From: an uncultured Massilia sp. | Lineage (GTDB): Bacteria > Pseudomonadota > Gammaproteobacteria > Burkholderiales > Burkholderiaceae_D | Reading direction: 5' to 3' | DNA: 64,000 nucleotides | NCBI RefSeq assembly: GCF_913773735.1 | Contig: NZ_CAJYEB010000035.1 | Location: forward strand, 1 to 64,000 | Shown here: positions 18,808 to 28,519 of the stretch, piece after piece | Numbering within the stretch: position 1 is the stretch's first letter | Layout: every line of letters begins with the position of its first letter | The notes under the pieces: generated by a model | Seen by the model: the letters and a program-made list of their open reading frames with translations, nothing else | Told to the model about the DNA's origin: nothing | Databases searched by the model: none | Position numbers and translations under genes: made by a program

Positions 18808-20367
18808 CTAGGCGGCTTCCCGCCGCGTTTCCGTCATCCGCGCCGCGATGTCGGCGAACGGCATCGGCTTGCCGAACAGCCAGCCCTGGGCGAACTCGAC
18901 GCCGCGCTCGCGCAGGTAGGCGGCCTGCGCCGGGCTTTCGATGCCTTCCGCGACCATGGTCAGGCGCATCGTGCGCGCCATGTCGATGATCATGCCGACC
19001 ACGCCGCTGGTGGGCGCGTCGGTGCCGATCGTCTCGACGAAGGCGCGGTCGATCTTGAGGTAGTCCAGGTCCAGGCGCTGCAGGTAGGACAGGCTCGAGT
19101 AGCCGGTGCCGAAATCGTCGATGGCGACGGCGATGCCGCGCTTGCGCAGGGCGGCGACGGTCGCCTGCGCCGCGTCCAGGCGCAGGAAGCCGCGCTCGGT
19201 GATCTCGACCATCAGGTTCGAGGCGCGTGCGCCGCAGCGCGCCAGCATCCCGGCCAGGTGGTCGACGATGGCCGGCGAATGCATGTCGGCGGCGGAGAGG
19301 TTGATCGCGATGTGGAATCCGGGGTGCTCGGCCAGGAAGCGGCCGGCGTCCTCGCCGACCAGGCGCACCACGCGCTCGGTCAGCCGGACGATCAGGCCGG
19401 TCTGCTCGGCCACCGGGATGAAGGCATCCGGCCCCACCAGTTCGCCGTCGGCGCGGCGCCAGCGCAGCAGCGCCTCGGCGCCCACCCATTCGCCGGTCTG
19501 CAGGTTGACGATCGGCTGGTACAGCACGAAGAATTCGTTGCGCCGCAGCGCCTGGCCGATCGCGGCCTCGATCGAGCGGCGCCGGCGCGCGAACAGGACG
19601 ACCGCGGCGCACGCGGCGATGCCGCACAGCAGTCCGGCCGGCACCAGGCGGGCGGCGATCTCGCGCGCGCGGCGCTCGACCTGGCCGGCCGGCATGGCGG
19701 CGACGGCGGCGATGGTGTCCAGCTTCGAGCGCACCACCACGACCAGGCGGCCGCCGTCCACGAACGTGGCCGCGCGGCGCGCGCCGAGGCGGTCGATCCA
19801 GGCCACGTCGACGGCGCCGCGGGCGATCGCCGTGCGGTGCTGTTCCAGGTGCAGGACGCCGAGCGCGACGTCGGCCGGCGCGGCGGTGGCGTCCACCGGC
19901 AGTTCCTGGTGCATCAGGGCCGCGTAGTCGCCGAGCTGGGCGGCCAGCACCGAGGCGCTCGCGCCGGTCGGGACGTGCGGGTACAGCACCGCGCCGGAGG
20001 CGGTGCGGAAGGACTGGCCGCCGAGCGGCAGTGGCATGGTGCCGAGCGAGGAGCAGGCCAGGGCGCCGTCGCGCACGTAGCCGACGGCCTGCAGGTAGCT
20101 GGAGGACAGGGCGATGTCGCGCATCAGCGCGAGCGCCGCCGGCGAGCAGGGGGCCAGGCCGGAGCGGTTCATGCGGCTGGTGGCGCGCACGATCTGGCGC
20201 GCCGTGTCGTCGGTGCGGTGCATGACGTCGCGCGCATAGGCCAGGGCCGCCGCCGATTCGCTCTCCCAGGCCTGGCGCCGCGCCTCGCGCCACGCCAGCC
20301 ATGGCGGAACGAGGAGTGCGCCCGTCGCCGCCAGTACGGTCAATCCCAGTCCGATGCGACTGCGCAT
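18808..20367 (-). CDS. CSS-motif EAL-domain cyclic-di-GMP phosphodiesterase
   Basis: 519 residues from the ATG at 20367, which has GGGAGGAT just upstream. A membrane helix (about 10-30), a periplasmic CSS-type domain with two cysteines (APCSP and ACSSLG), and a second helix near 245-260 precede a cytoplasmic EAL domain. The EAL motif (GAEALLRW), the metal-site ITERGF and DDFGTGYSSLSYL are intact, so c-di-GMP hydrolysis is expected. In E. coli PdeC-type enzymes, the redox state of the CSS cysteines regulates activity through DsbA/DsbB; the same is plausible here. Loss of c-di-GMP usually favours motility over biofilm. Confidence 0.88.
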   Translation of the reverse strand: MRSRIGLGLTVLAATGALLVPPWLAWREARRQAWESESAAALAYARDVMHRTDDTARQIVRATSRMNRSGLAPCSPAALALMRDIALSSSYLQAVGYVRDGALACSSLGTMPLPLGGQSFRTASGAVLYPHVPTGASASVLAAQLGDYAALMHQELPVDATAAPADVALGVLHLEQHRTAIARGAVDVAWIDRLGARRAATFVDGGRLVVVVRSKLDTIAAVAAMPAGQVERRAREIAARLVPAGLLCGIAACAAVVLFARRRRSIEAAIGQALRRNEFFVLYQPIVNLQTGEWVGAEALLRWRRADGELVGPDAFIPVAEQTGLIVRLTERVVRLVGEDAGRFLAEHPGFHIAINLSAADMHSPAIVDHLAGMLARCGARASNLMVEITERGFLRLDAAQATVAALRKRGIAVAIDDFGTGYSSLSYLQRLDLDYLKIDRAFVETIGTDAPTSGVVGMIIDMARTMRLTMVAEGIESPAQAAYLRERGVEFAQGWLFGKPMPFADIAARMTETRREAA

Positions 20368-20673
20368 CCGATCCTCCCGAAAACCGCCATCCACCGCGCG
20401 CCCTGCGACAGCAGGCCGGCGCGGCGGTCGGCCATGGCCGCAGTATAGCGCCTATGCCAGGCAGAGCATAATCTTTTAGCGCTGCGGAAACATTGCCGTG
20501 CCACGGGCGTGGCGGGAGGAAGCGGCCGGCCGCGGCGGGCGCGGGGCGTACAGTTTCCCCGCCCTTTGCCAGGGGCGCGCGCGGGGCCGCGCGGGCATAG
20601 TGGAACGGACGGAGGGGGCCGGGAACGGCGCGGGCGAAGGCGAAGCTTGCGGCAGGCGGCGGGACGGGAAGGG
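20368..20673. other. Intergenic region upstream of the CSS-EAL gene
   Basis: About 300 bases between the CSS-EAL start and the hairpin after the MHS gene. It should contain the promoter of the EAL gene (the AT-rich stretch around 20461-20480 is a candidate). I see no gene with convincing coding character in it. Confidence 0.4.
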
Positions 20674-20705
20674 CGGTGCGCACGCGGGGCGCCGCGTGCG
20701 CACCG
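20674..20705. terminator. Strong perfect hairpin just 3' of the MHS transporter gene
   Basis: CGGTGCGCACGCGG (20674-20687) pairs perfectly with 20692-20705 around a four-base loop; three more pairs, one of them G-U, extend it outward. It starts six bases beyond the stop codon of the minus-strand transporter gene. There is no T-run, so it may protect the 3' end of the mRNA or act with Rho. Confidence 0.5.
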
Positions 20706-20711
20706 TCCCGG

Positions 20712-22061
20712 TCAGTTACGGATTTCCAGCGCCCGGTTCAGGCTCAGGGCCGCCAGCGAGCCGACGGCGCCCGACAGCAGGTACAGGCTGACGTAGCCCA
20801 GGCCGAAGTTGGCGGCCAGGCCCAGCGCCACCAGCGGCGCGAAGGCGGCGCCGACCAGCCAGGCCAGGTCGGACGTCAGCGCGGCGCCGGTGTAGCGGTA
20901 CTGCGGCAGGAAGTTCGAGGTGACGGCGCCCGCGGCCTGGCCGTAGGACAGGCCCAGCAGCACGAAGCCGACCAGGATGAAGGTGTTCTGGCCGCCCGCG
21001 CCGCCGTCCATCAGGGTCGGCACGAAGCCCGCGAACAGGGCGATCAGGACGGCCAGGGTGCCGAGGGTGTTGCGGCGGCCGAAGCGGTCGGCGATCAGGC
21101 CCGAGGCCAGCACGGCGAGGATGGCCAGGCCGGCGCCGCAGATCTGGACGACGAGGAAGTCGGCCATCGAGCGGGTGTCGTACAGCTGGATCCAGGACAG
21201 CGGGAACACGGTGACGAGGTGGAACAGCGCGTAGCTGGCCAGGGCGGCGAGGGCGCCCAGCATGATGGTGGTGCCCTGGGTGCCGATCACTTCGCGCGCC
21301 GGCGCCGCGTCCAGCTGGTGTTCGTCCAGCAGGTGCGTGTATTCGTGGGTGGAGACGATGCGCAGGCGCGCGAACAGGGCGACGACGTTGATCGCGAAGG
21401 CGACGAAGAACGGGAAGCGCCAGCCCCAGACCAGGAAGTCGTCCTGCGACAGCTCGTTGAGCATGTAGGCGAAGATGCCGGCGGCGATGATGAAGCCCAC
21501 CGGCGCGCCCAGCTGGCCCAGCATGGCGTACCAGCCGCGCTTGCCCTCGGGGGCGTTCAGGGCGAGCAGCGACGGCAGGCCGTCCCAGGTGCCGCCCAGC
21601 GCGGCGCCCTGGCCAAGGCGCAGGATGACGAGGGAGACGATCGCCCATTCGCCCCAGCGCGAGTAGGTCGGCAGGCCGGCGATGGCGACGGTCGCGGTGC
21701 CGAGCATGAACAGGGCGATGGTGAGCTTGACCTCGCGGCTGAAATGCCGCTGGATCGCCATGAACACCAGCGTCCCGATGGGGCGCGCCACGTAGGCGAG
21801 GGCGAAGATGGCGAACGAATACAGGGTGCCTTCGAGGCGGTCGGCGAACGGGAAGAACACCGCCGGGAACACCAGCACCGAGGCGATCGCGTACACGAAG
21901 AAGTCGAAATACTCGGAAGCGCGGCCGATGACGACCCCGACCGCGATGTCGCCCGGGGCGACGTGCACGTCGCGGGCATTGATGTTGCGGGCACCGCTGT
22001 GGTGGCCGGTGATGGGAGCGGCGCCTGCGTCGCCGTACGTATTCGTAGTCGAGCTCTGCAT
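20712..22061 (-). CDS. MHS-family (MFS) transporter
   Basis: 449 residues from the ATG at 22061, preceded by AGGAGACAAC. About 12 membrane helices; the N-terminal EYFDFFVYAIASVLVFPAVF and the loop ARPIGTLVFMAIQRHFSRE belong to the metabolite:H+ symporter branch of the major facilitator superfamily (ProP, KgtP, ShiA relatives). DRFGRRNTLG is the second-half copy of the MFS loop motif. It is expected to import an organic acid or osmolyte with protons; the substrate is not evident. Unlike the other MHS gene at 53.6 kb it has a ~40-residue hydrophilic N-terminus. It is divergent from the cyo operon. Confidence 0.86.
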   Translation of the reverse strand: MQSSTTNTYGDAGAAPITGHHSGARNINARDVHVAPGDIAVGVVIGRASEYFDFFVYAIASVLVFPAVFFPFADRLEGTLYSFAIFALAYVARPIGTLVFMAIQRHFSREVKLTIALFMLGTATVAIAGLPTYSRWGEWAIVSLVILRLGQGAALGGTWDGLPSLLALNAPEGKRGWYAMLGQLGAPVGFIIAAGIFAYMLNELSQDDFLVWGWRFPFFVAFAINVVALFARLRIVSTHEYTHLLDEHQLDAAPAREVIGTQGTTIMLGALAALASYALFHLVTVFPLSWIQLYDTRSMADFLVVQICGAGLAILAVLASGLIADRFGRRNTLGTLAVLIALFAGFVPTLMDGGAGGQNTFILVGFVLLGLSYGQAAGAVTSNFLPQYRYTGAALTSDLAWLVGAAFAPLVALGLAANFGLGYVSLYLLSGAVGSLAALSLNRALEIRN

Positions 22062-22115
22062 ATTGTTGTCTCCTGAAAATCGCCCGGCGCGCCCGAGTAA
22101 GCCGCTCTGGTCAAC

Positions 22116-22145
22116 CCCCTTGAAGTATTGCAGTACTGAAAGGGG
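22116..22145. promoter_or_regulatory. 30-bp interrupted palindrome between the MHS gene and cyoA
   Basis: Bases 22116-22145 form one dyad centred at 22130.5: CCCCTT/AAGGGG outer arms and an inner GTATTGCAGTAC core, 12 of 15 positions pairing. It lies 84 bp before the cyoA ATG and 55 bp before the MHS ATG, so it may be an operator for either. The protein that binds it is unknown. Confidence 0.5.
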
Positions 22146-22229
22146 TGGGACAAAACGTCCAATCGCCAAACGCACGCCGTTGGGGGTACATTAGCATGTT
22201 ATCTTTCCCATGTAACGTAAAACACAAGC

Positions 22230-23246
22230 ATGATTCCTAAGACCGCCCGTCGAGGACTGCTCCTCGCCCCGTTTGCGCTGCTTGCCGGCTGTAATACGGT
22301 GGTGATGAACCCGTCCGGAGACATTGCACAGCAACAGGCGCATCTGATCACGATTTCCGTGGTCCTGATGTTGCTCATCATCGTTCCCGTCATCCTCCTG
22401 GTGATCGTTTTTGCCCGCAAGTACCGCGCCAGCAATACCGAAGCCGAGTACCTGCCGGACTGGGATCACTCGACCAAGCTCGAGCTGGTCATCTGGGGCG
22501 CGCCCCTCCTGATCATCATCGTGCTGGGCCTCGTGACCTGGATCTACACCCACAAGCTGGACCCCTACCGTCCGCTGGAGCGCCTGGACGCCAGCCGTCC
22601 GATCCCGGCATCGACCAAGCCGCTGATCGTGCAGGCCGTCGCAATGGACTGGAAATGGCTGTTCATCTATCCGGAGCAGGGCATCGCCACGGTCAACGAA
22701 CTGGTGGTCCCGGTCGACGTGCCGGTGCGCTTCAAGATCAGCGCCACGTCCGTCATGAATGCCTTCTACGTGCCCGAGCTGGCCGGCATGATCTATGCGA
22801 TGCCGGGCATGGAAACCACGCTCAACGCCGTGCAGAACAAGCCGATCCAGTCGGTGGGCTTCTCGGCCAACTACAGCGGCGCCGGTTATTCGGACATGCG
22901 CTTCGGCTACCGCGGCGTCGCCCAGGGCGACTTCGATGGCTGGGTCCAGTCGATCAAGGCCGGCGGCGGCAACCTCGACCGCGCCAGCTACCTGACGCTG
23001 GAAAAGCCGAGCATCAAGGATCCGGTCAAGCGCTACGCGGCCGTCGACGGCGACCTGTTCTATCGCGTCCTGAACCGCTGCGTCGCCGACGGCGTCGTCT
23101 GCATGGACAAGATGATGCAGCAAGATGCGAACAAGGCACGCGAGATGGCCATGCGCCGGATGCCTCAACCCGCGGCGGCGACCCGCCTGGCCCAGGCCAG
23201 CGGCGAGGTCTGCACCACGCCCGATGAAACTGTCAAGAAGAAGTAA
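22230..23246 (+). CDS. cyoA: Cytochrome bo3 ubiquinol oxidase subunit II
   Basis: 338 residues. A lipoprotein signal with lipobox LLAGC (C21) is followed by two membrane helices (about 35-60 and 85-110) and a periplasmic cupredoxin domain. The CuA cysteines of cytochrome c oxidases are absent; the corresponding loop reads [20 protein letters not shown], as in quinol oxidases. It is first of a tightly packed run cyoA-cyoB-cyoC-cyoD-SURF1-regB. The complex oxidises ubiquinol, reduces oxygen to water and pumps protons. The C-terminal ~40 residues, with a [11 protein letters not shown] end, are variable in the family. Confidence 0.96.
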   Translation: MIPKTARRGLLLAPFALLAGCNTVVMNPSGDIAQQQAHLITISVVLMLLIIVPVILLVIVFARKYRASNTEAEYLPDWDHSTKLELVIWGAPLLIIIVLGLVTWIYTHKLDPYRPLERLDASRPIPASTKPLIVQAVAMDWKWLFIYPEQGIATVNELVVPVDVPVRFKISATSVMNAFYVPELAGMIYAMPGMETTLNAVQNKPIQSVGFSANYSGAGYSDMRFGYRGVAQGDFDGWVQSIKAGGGNLDRASYLTLEKPSIKDPVKRYAAVDGDLFYRVLNRCVADGVVCMDKMMQQDANKAREMAMRRMPQPAAATRLAQASGEVCTTPDETVKKK

Positions 23247-23251
23247 TCACC

Positions 23252-25255
23252 ATGCACGAGCAATTTGACTTAGCGAAGTTGATCTTCGGTCGGCTCAGCT
23301 GGGAAGCGATTCCCTACCATGAGCCGATCCTGATCGGTACCTTTATCGCGGTGCTCCTGGGCGGCGTCGTCGTCCTGGGCGCCATTACCAAGCTGAAGCT
23401 GTGGGGCTACCTCTGGAACGAGTGGTTCACCAGCATCGACCACAAGAAGATCGGCATCATGTACATGGTGCTCGGCCTGGTCATGTTCCTGCGCGGCTTC
23501 GCCGACGCGCTGATGATGCGCGCCCAGCAGGCGTTCTCGTTCGGGGACTCGCACGGCTTCCTGCCGCCGCACCACTACGACCAGGTCTTCACCGCCCACG
23601 GCGTGATCATGATCTTCTTCGTGGCGATGCCGCTGGTGACGGGCTTCATGAACTACGTGGTGCCGCTGCAGATCGGCGCGCGCGACGTGGCCTTCCCGTT
23701 CCTGAACAACTTCTCCTTCTGGATGACCACCATGGGCGCGATGCTCGTGATGGCATCGCTGTTCGTCGGCGAGTTCGCCCGTACCGGCTGGCTGGCCTAC
23801 CCGCCGCTGTCCGGCATCCTGGCCAGCCCCGACGTCGGCGTCGACTACTACATCTGGTCATTGCAGATCGCGGGTGTCGGCACACTGCTGTCCGGTATCA
23901 ACCTGGTCGTCACCATCGTCAAGATGCGCGCGCCGGGCATGGACATGATGAAGATGCCGGTCTTCACCTGGACCTCGCTGTGCACCAACATCCTGATCGT
24001 CATGGCCTTCCCGGTCCTGACCGCCGTCCTGGCCATGCTGGGCCTGGATCGCCTGTTCGACACCCACTTCTTCACGAACGAACTGGGCGGCAACGCCATG
24101 ATGTACGTGAACCTGATCTGGATCTGGGGCCACCCCGAGGTCTACATCCTGATCCTGCCGGCGTTCGGCATCTTCTCGGAAGTCGTCGCGACCTTCTGCG
24201 GCAAGCGCCTGTTCGGCTACACGTCGATGGTCTACGCCACCGCCGTCATCATGATCCTGTCCTACCTCGTGTGGCTGCACCACTTCTTCACGATGGGCTC
24301 GGGCGCGAGCGTGAACTCGTTCTTCGGCATCACCACGATGATCATCTCGATCCCGACCGGCGCCAAGCTGTTCAACTGGCTGTTCACCATGTACAAGGGC
24401 CGCATCCGCTATGAACTGCCGATGATGTGGACCGTGTCGTTCATGATCACCTTCACCATCGGCGGCATGACCGGCGTGATGCTGGCGATCCCGCCGGCCG
24501 ACTTCGTCCTGCACAACTCGCTGTTCCTGATCGCCCACTTCCACAACGTCATCATCGGCGGCGTGCTGTTCGGCCTGTTTGCCGGCCTGAACTACTGGTG
24601 GCCGAAGATGTTCGGCTTCAAGCTGGACCGCAAGTGGGGCCTGTACTCGTTCTGGCTGTGGTCGATCGGCTTCTGGTTCGCCTTCATCCCGCCGTACATC
24701 CTGGGCTTCATGGGCGTGACCCGCCGCATGAGCCACTTCGAGGACCCGTCGATCCACTACCTGTTCCAGATCTCGCTGTTCGGTACCCTGATGATCGCCG
24801 CCGGCATCGGCTGCCTGCTGATGCAGATCGCCGTCTCGGTCATCAACCGCAAGAAGCTGGCCGACGTCACGGGCGACCCGTGGGACGGCCGCACGCTGGA
24901 ATGGTCGACCTCGTCGCCGCCGCCGGCCTACAACTTCGCGTTCACCCCGATGGTGCACGACAACGACACCTTCGCCGACATGAAGAAGAACGGCTACCAG
25001 CGTCCGCTGAAGGACTACGTGCCGATCCACATGCCCGCCAACACCTGGGCCGGCCCGGTCATCCCGGCGCTGTCCTTCGTGGTCGGTTTCGGCATCATCT
25101 GGCACATGTGGCTGCTGGTCGCCGTGTCGTTCGTCGCCCTGATCGTCACGACCCTGTACCACACGTTCAACTACAAACGCGACTACTACATCCCGGCGGA
25201 AGAAGTGACCCGCACGGAAGAAGAGCGCACCCGCATGCTGGAAGCCCATGTCTGA
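23252..25255 (+). CDS. cyoB: Cytochrome bo3 ubiquinol oxidase subunit I
   Basis: 667 residues, the heme-copper catalytic subunit. [10 protein letters not shown] carries the low-spin heme histidine, [10 protein letters not shown] the CuB histidine with its cross-linked tyrosine, [11 protein letters not shown] the two further CuB histidines, and [11 protein letters not shown] the remaining heme ligands. [13 protein letters not shown] near residue 55 is the family N-terminal signature. About 15 membrane helices are expected, as in E. coli CyoB (663 residues). Five bases separate it from cyoA, and its end overlaps cyoC by eight bases. Confidence 0.98.
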   Translation: MHEQFDLAKLIFGRLSWEAIPYHEPILIGTFIAVLLGGVVVLGAITKLKLWGYLWNEWFTSIDHKKIGIMYMVLGLVMFLRGFADALMMRAQQAFSFGDSHGFLPPHHYDQVFTAHGVIMIFFVAMPLVTGFMNYVVPLQIGARDVAFPFLNNFSFWMTTMGAMLVMASLFVGEFARTGWLAYPPLSGILASPDVGVDYYIWSLQIAGVGTLLSGINLVVTIVKMRAPGMDMMKMPVFTWTSLCTNILIVMAFPVLTAVLAMLGLDRLFDTHFFTNELGGNAMMYVNLIWIWGHPEVYILILPAFGIFSEVVATFCGKRLFGYTSMVYATAVIMILSYLVWLHHFFTMGSGASVNSFFGITTMIISIPTGAKLFNWLFTMYKGRIRYELPMMWTVSFMITFTIGGMTGVMLAIPPADFVLHNSLFLIAHFHNVIIGGVLFGLFAGLNYWWPKMFGFKLDRKWGLYSFWLWSIGFWFAFIPPYILGFMGVTRRMSHFEDPSIHYLFQISLFGTLMIAAGIGCLLMQIAVSVINRKKLADVTGDPWDGRTLEWSTSSPPPAYNFAFTPMVHDNDTFADMKKNGYQRPLKDYVPIHMPANTWAGPVIPALSFVVGFGIIWHMWLLVAVSFVALIVTTLYHTFNYKRDYYIPAEEVTRTEEERTRMLEAHV

Positions 25256-25883
25256 CATTAACGTAACCACTCCCGGCGCCCCGGGCGCCGACGCCAGCTC
25301 GCGCTACTTCGTGCGCGAGCACCATCCGGAAAACGGCACGCTGCTCGGCTTCTGGATCTACCTGATGAGCGACTGCCTCATCTTCGCCTGCCTGTTCGCG
25401 ACCTACGCGGTGCTCGGCCGCAACTACGCGGGCGGCCCGTCGGGCGGCGAGATCTTCGACCTGCCGCTGGTGGCCCTGAACACGGCCTTCCTGCTGTTCT
25501 CGTCGATCACCTACGGCTTCGCCATGCTGGCGGCCGCGAAGAAGAACCTCGGCAAGACCCAGCTGTGGCTGGCGATCACCGGCGTGCTGGGCGCCTGCTT
25601 CCTGGGCCTGGAACTGTACGAGTTCTCGCACCTGATCCACGAAGGCTTCGGCCCGTGGCGCAGCGGCTTCCTGACGTCGTTCTTCGCGCTGGTCGGCACG
25701 CACGGCCTGCACGTGACGTTCGGTATCGTCTGGCTGGTCACGCTGATGATCCAGCTGGGCAAGCACGGCATCAACGGCGCCAACTACCGTCGCCTGTCCT
25801 GCCTGTCGATGTTCTGGCACTTCCTGGACGTCGTCTGGATCGGCGTGTTCACCTATGTTTACCTGATGGGGACCCTGCCATGA
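25248..25883 (+). CDS. cyoC: Cytochrome bo3 ubiquinol oxidase subunit III
   Basis: 211 residues with five hydrophobic segments. [20 protein letters not shown] and [18 protein letters not shown] are typical of heme-copper oxidase subunit III of the CyoC type. It stabilises the core complex and proton uptake. The ATG overlaps the end of cyoB and the stop overlaps the cyoD ATG (ATGA), so translation is probably coupled. Confidence 0.96.
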   Translation: MSDINVTTPGAPGADASSRYFVREHHPENGTLLGFWIYLMSDCLIFACLFATYAVLGRNYAGGPSGGEIFDLPLVALNTAFLLFSSITYGFAMLAAAKKNLGKTQLWLAITGVLGACFLGLELYEFSHLIHEGFGPWRSGFLTSFFALVGTHGLHVTFGIVWLVTLMIQLGKHGINGANYRRLSCLSMFWHFLDVVWIGVFTYVYLMGTLP

Positions 25884-26296
25884 GCAACGTTCATCACGCC
25901 CACGGCCACGACGACCACCACGGTCACGGCCACCACGACGACGAGATCCACGCCCACGGGAGCCTGAAGGACTACACGATCGGCTTCATCCTGTCGGTGA
26001 TCCTGACGGCGATCCCGTTCTGGCTGGTGATGACCCACCAGGTGGCGCCGGAGACCACCAAGTTCGTGATCCTCGGCTTCGCCGCCGTGCAGGTCGTCGT
26101 GCACATGGTCTACTTCCTGCACATGAACTCGAAGTCGGAGAACGGCTGGAACATGATGGCGATGATCCTCACCGTCATCCTGCTGGTCATCATCCTGGTC
26201 GGTTCGATCTGGGTCATGTACCACATGAACGCGAACATGATGCCGCACATCAGCAACGACGGCGGCTCGGTTCACGGCATGCACGACATGCAGTAA
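25880..26296 (+). CDS. cyoD: Cytochrome bo3 ubiquinol oxidase subunit IV with His-rich N-terminus
   Basis: 138 residues with three membrane helices (about 33-52, 62-80 and 93-113), including [18 protein letters not shown]. The family role is assembly and stability of the CuB site. The first 27 residues are strikingly histidine-rich ([18 protein letters not shown]), with more histidines near the C-terminus (VHGMHDMQ), more than in E. coli CyoD, and could bind metal. The stop TAA overlaps the following ATG by one base. Confidence 0.94.
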   Translation: MSNVHHAHGHDDHHGHGHHDDEIHAHGSLKDYTIGFILSVILTAIPFWLVMTHQVAPETTKFVILGFAAVQVVVHMVYFLHMNSKSENGWNMMAMILTVILLVIILVGSIWVMYHMNANMMPHISNDGGSVHGMHDMQ

Positions 26297-27102
26297 TGGC
26301 GGGTAGCGACCATGCAGCAGCGCCGGCCAGCGTCCGGCGCAAGGGTGCGAGTCCCTTCGTAACGATCCTGGCGCTGCTGCTGGTCGTCCTGTTCGCCGGT
26401 CTGGGCACCTGGCAGGTCTATCGCCTGCAATGGAAACTGGACCTGATCGCCCGCGTGGAAGCACGCGTGCACGCCGCCCCCGCCGCGCCACCCGGCCCGG
26501 CGCGCTGGGCGGGCATCGATGCCGCCGGCGACGAATACCGTCGCCTCGAACTCCACGGCACCTATCTCTACGACCTCACCACCCCCGTCCAGGCCCTCAC
26601 CGAGCAGGGCAGCGGCTACTGGCTGCTCACCCCGATGTGCACGACGGACGGCCAGGTCGTCATCGTCAACCGCGGCTTCATCCCGGCCGTGCTGGGCGCG
26701 CGCACCCGCTACGACGCGCGCCGCGCCGCCGGCGATCCCTGCGCCGCCGCCGCCGCCGAGGCGCCCGCGCGCGTGGTCGGCCTGCTGCGCATCAGCGAGC
26801 CGCGCGGCTCCTTCGCGCGCGACAACGTCCCCGCCGACAACCGCTGGTACAGCCGCGACGTCGCGGCCATCGCCGCCACGCGCGGCCTCGGCGCCGGCGC
26901 GGCAACGGTCGCGCCGTACTTCGTCGACGCCGAAGCGAACCAGAACCCGGCCGGCTCGCCCGACCGGCCCACCGGCGGGCTGACCGTGGTCAGGTTCCCC
27001 AACAGCCACCTCGTCTACGCGCTGACCTGGTACGCCCTGGCCCTGATGGTGGCGGGCGCCTGGTGGTACGTGGCGCGCGGGCGCGGCCGCCGCGATGACT
27101 GA
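26296..27102 (+). CDS. SURF1-family oxidase assembly protein
   Basis: 268 residues. One N-terminal helix (about 24-43, LALLLVVLFAGLGTWQVYRL) and one C-terminal helix (about 240-260) flank a periplasmic domain with LHGTYLYDL and IVNRGFIPA, the SURF1/Shy1 pattern. SURF1 helps insert heme into heme-copper oxidase subunit I. It overlaps cyoD by one base and regB by eight, so it belongs to the same transcript and probably serves the bo3 oxidase here. No cyoE (heme O synthase) gene follows, unlike in the E. coli operon. Confidence 0.92.
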   Translation: MAGSDHAAAPASVRRKGASPFVTILALLLVVLFAGLGTWQVYRLQWKLDLIARVEARVHAAPAAPPGPARWAGIDAAGDEYRRLELHGTYLYDLTTPVQALTEQGSGYWLLTPMCTTDGQVVIVNRGFIPAVLGARTRYDARRAAGDPCAAAAAEAPARVVGLLRISEPRGSFARDNVPADNRWYSRDVAAIAATRGLGAGAATVAPYFVDAEANQNPAGSPDRPTGGLTVVRFPNSHLVYALTWYALALMVAGAWWYVARGRGRRDD

Positions 27103-28426
27103 GGCCACGGCGCCGGGACGGGATCCCAGCCGGCGCTGGCGCGCCGCCTCGGCCGCCGACGTCGAATACGTCGCCGGCCACAAGAACATGCTGCAGCTGA
27201 TCGAGCTGCGCTGGATCGCCGTCATCGGCCAGGTCACCACCATCGCCGGCGCGATCCTCGTGTTCGACGTGCCGCTGCCGCTGGTGCAGATGCTCGAAGT
27301 GCTGGCCTGCCTGATCGCCTTCAACGTCGCCAGCCACCTGCGCTGGCACGAACACCGTCCGGTCACCAACAGCGAACTGTTCCTCGCGCTGCTGGTGGAC
27401 GTGGCCAGCCTGACCATGCAGCTGTACCTGTCCGGTGGCACCAGCAATCCCTTCGCCTTCCTCTACCTGTTGCAGGTGATCCTGTCGGCCGTGCTGCTGG
27501 AAGCCTGGTCCACCTGGACCATCGTCGGCATCACGCTGGCCTGCCTGGCCGGCCTGTCGATCTTCGCCCAGCCGCTGCCGCTGCCGCTGGACCACGGGCG
27601 CGGCATCGCCAGCCTGTACGTGCAGGGCATGCTGCTGTGCTTCGTGCTGGACGCGGCGCTGCTGGTGATCTTCATCCTGCGCATCACCAACACGCTCAAG
27701 ACCCGGGCCGCGCAACTGGCCGACCTGCGCCAGCGCGCCGCCGAGGAAGAACACATCGTGCGCATGGGCCTGCTGGCCTCGGGGGCCGCCCACGAACTGG
27801 GCACGCCGCTGGCTACGCTGTCGGTGATCCTGGGCGACTGGAAGCGCATGCCCGAATTCAAGGAAAATCCCGACCTGATCGAGGAAATCTCCGAGATGGA
27901 GACCCAGCTCAAGCGCTGCAAGTCGATCGTCAGCGGCATCCTGCTCTCGGCCGGCGAGGCGCGCGGCGAGTCCGCGCGCCGCACGACGATCCGCACCTTC
28001 CTCGACGAACTCGTGCAAGAGTGGCGCGCCAGCCGTCCGGTGCGCGACTTTTCCTACGTCAACCGCATCGCGCAGGACTTGCCGGTGGCCTTCGACTCGG
28101 CGCTGCGACAAATGATCGACAACGTGCTCGACAACGCGCTCGAGGCGCCGTCCGACTGGGTCGGGCTGGAGGCGCGCCTGGAAGCCGGCACGCTGGTGCT
28201 GGAGGTGGCCGACCGCGGCCCCGGCTTCGCGCCGGCGATCCTGGCGCAGTTCGGCAAGCCCTACCAGTCGAGCAAGGGCCGGCCGGGCGGCGGGCTGGGA
28301 CTGTTCCTGGCCGTGAACGTCGCGCGCACGCTGGGCGGATCGGTGGCGGCCGCGAACCGGCCGGAGGGCGGGGCGCTGGTGACGCTGCGCCTGCCGCTGT
28401 CGGCGATCGCGCTGCGGCAGGAATAG
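27095..28426 (+). CDS. regB: RegB/PrrB-type redox-sensing histidine kinase
   Basis: 443 residues. Six hydrophobic segments (about 38-200) include GGTSNPF at 114-120, the quinone-binding motif of RegB. The H-box GAAHELGTPLATL has the phospho-histidine H233. C275 (QLKRCKSI) lies 42 residues later, close to the 40-residue spacing of H225 and redox-active C265 in Rhodobacter RegB. The ATPase region carries NVLDNALEA and GGGLGLFLA. RegB senses quinone redox state and phosphorylates RegA, controlling respiratory genes. As the last gene of the cyo operon it would monitor the pool the oxidase drains. Its probable partner RegA is at 35.85 kb. Confidence 0.9.
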   Translation: MTEATAPGRDPSRRWRAASAADVEYVAGHKNMLQLIELRWIAVIGQVTTIAGAILVFDVPLPLVQMLEVLACLIAFNVASHLRWHEHRPVTNSELFLALLVDVASLTMQLYLSGGTSNPFAFLYLLQVILSAVLLEAWSTWTIVGITLACLAGLSIFAQPLPLPLDHGRGIASLYVQGMLLCFVLDAALLVIFILRITNTLKTRAAQLADLRQRAAEEEHIVRMGLLASGAAHELGTPLATLSVILGDWKRMPEFKENPDLIEEISEMETQLKRCKSIVSGILLSAGEARGESARRTTIRTFLDELVQEWRASRPVRDFSYVNRIAQDLPVAFDSALRQMIDNVLDNALEAPSDWVGLEARLEAGTLVLEVADRGPGFAPAILAQFGKPYQSSKGRPGGGLGLFLAVNVARTLGGSVAAANRPEGGALVTLRLPLSAIALRQE

Positions 28427-28454
28427 CGGCGGGACCACGCCCCGGGCGGCGCCG

Positions 28455-28519
28455 GTCGTGCATCTCCGTCCTGCATCTCAGTCCTGCATGTCAATCGTGC
28501 ATGTCAGGCCAGCATGTCA
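28455..28519. repeat. Five tandem 13-bp units at the junction of convergent kinase genes
   Basis: Units begin at 28455, 28468, 28481, 28494 and 28507. The clearest copy is GTCCTGCATGTCA (28481-28493); the others differ at one to four positions. The array lies 29 bp after the regB stop, and its last unit contains the stop codon of the opposing PAS kinase. Confidence 0.75.
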
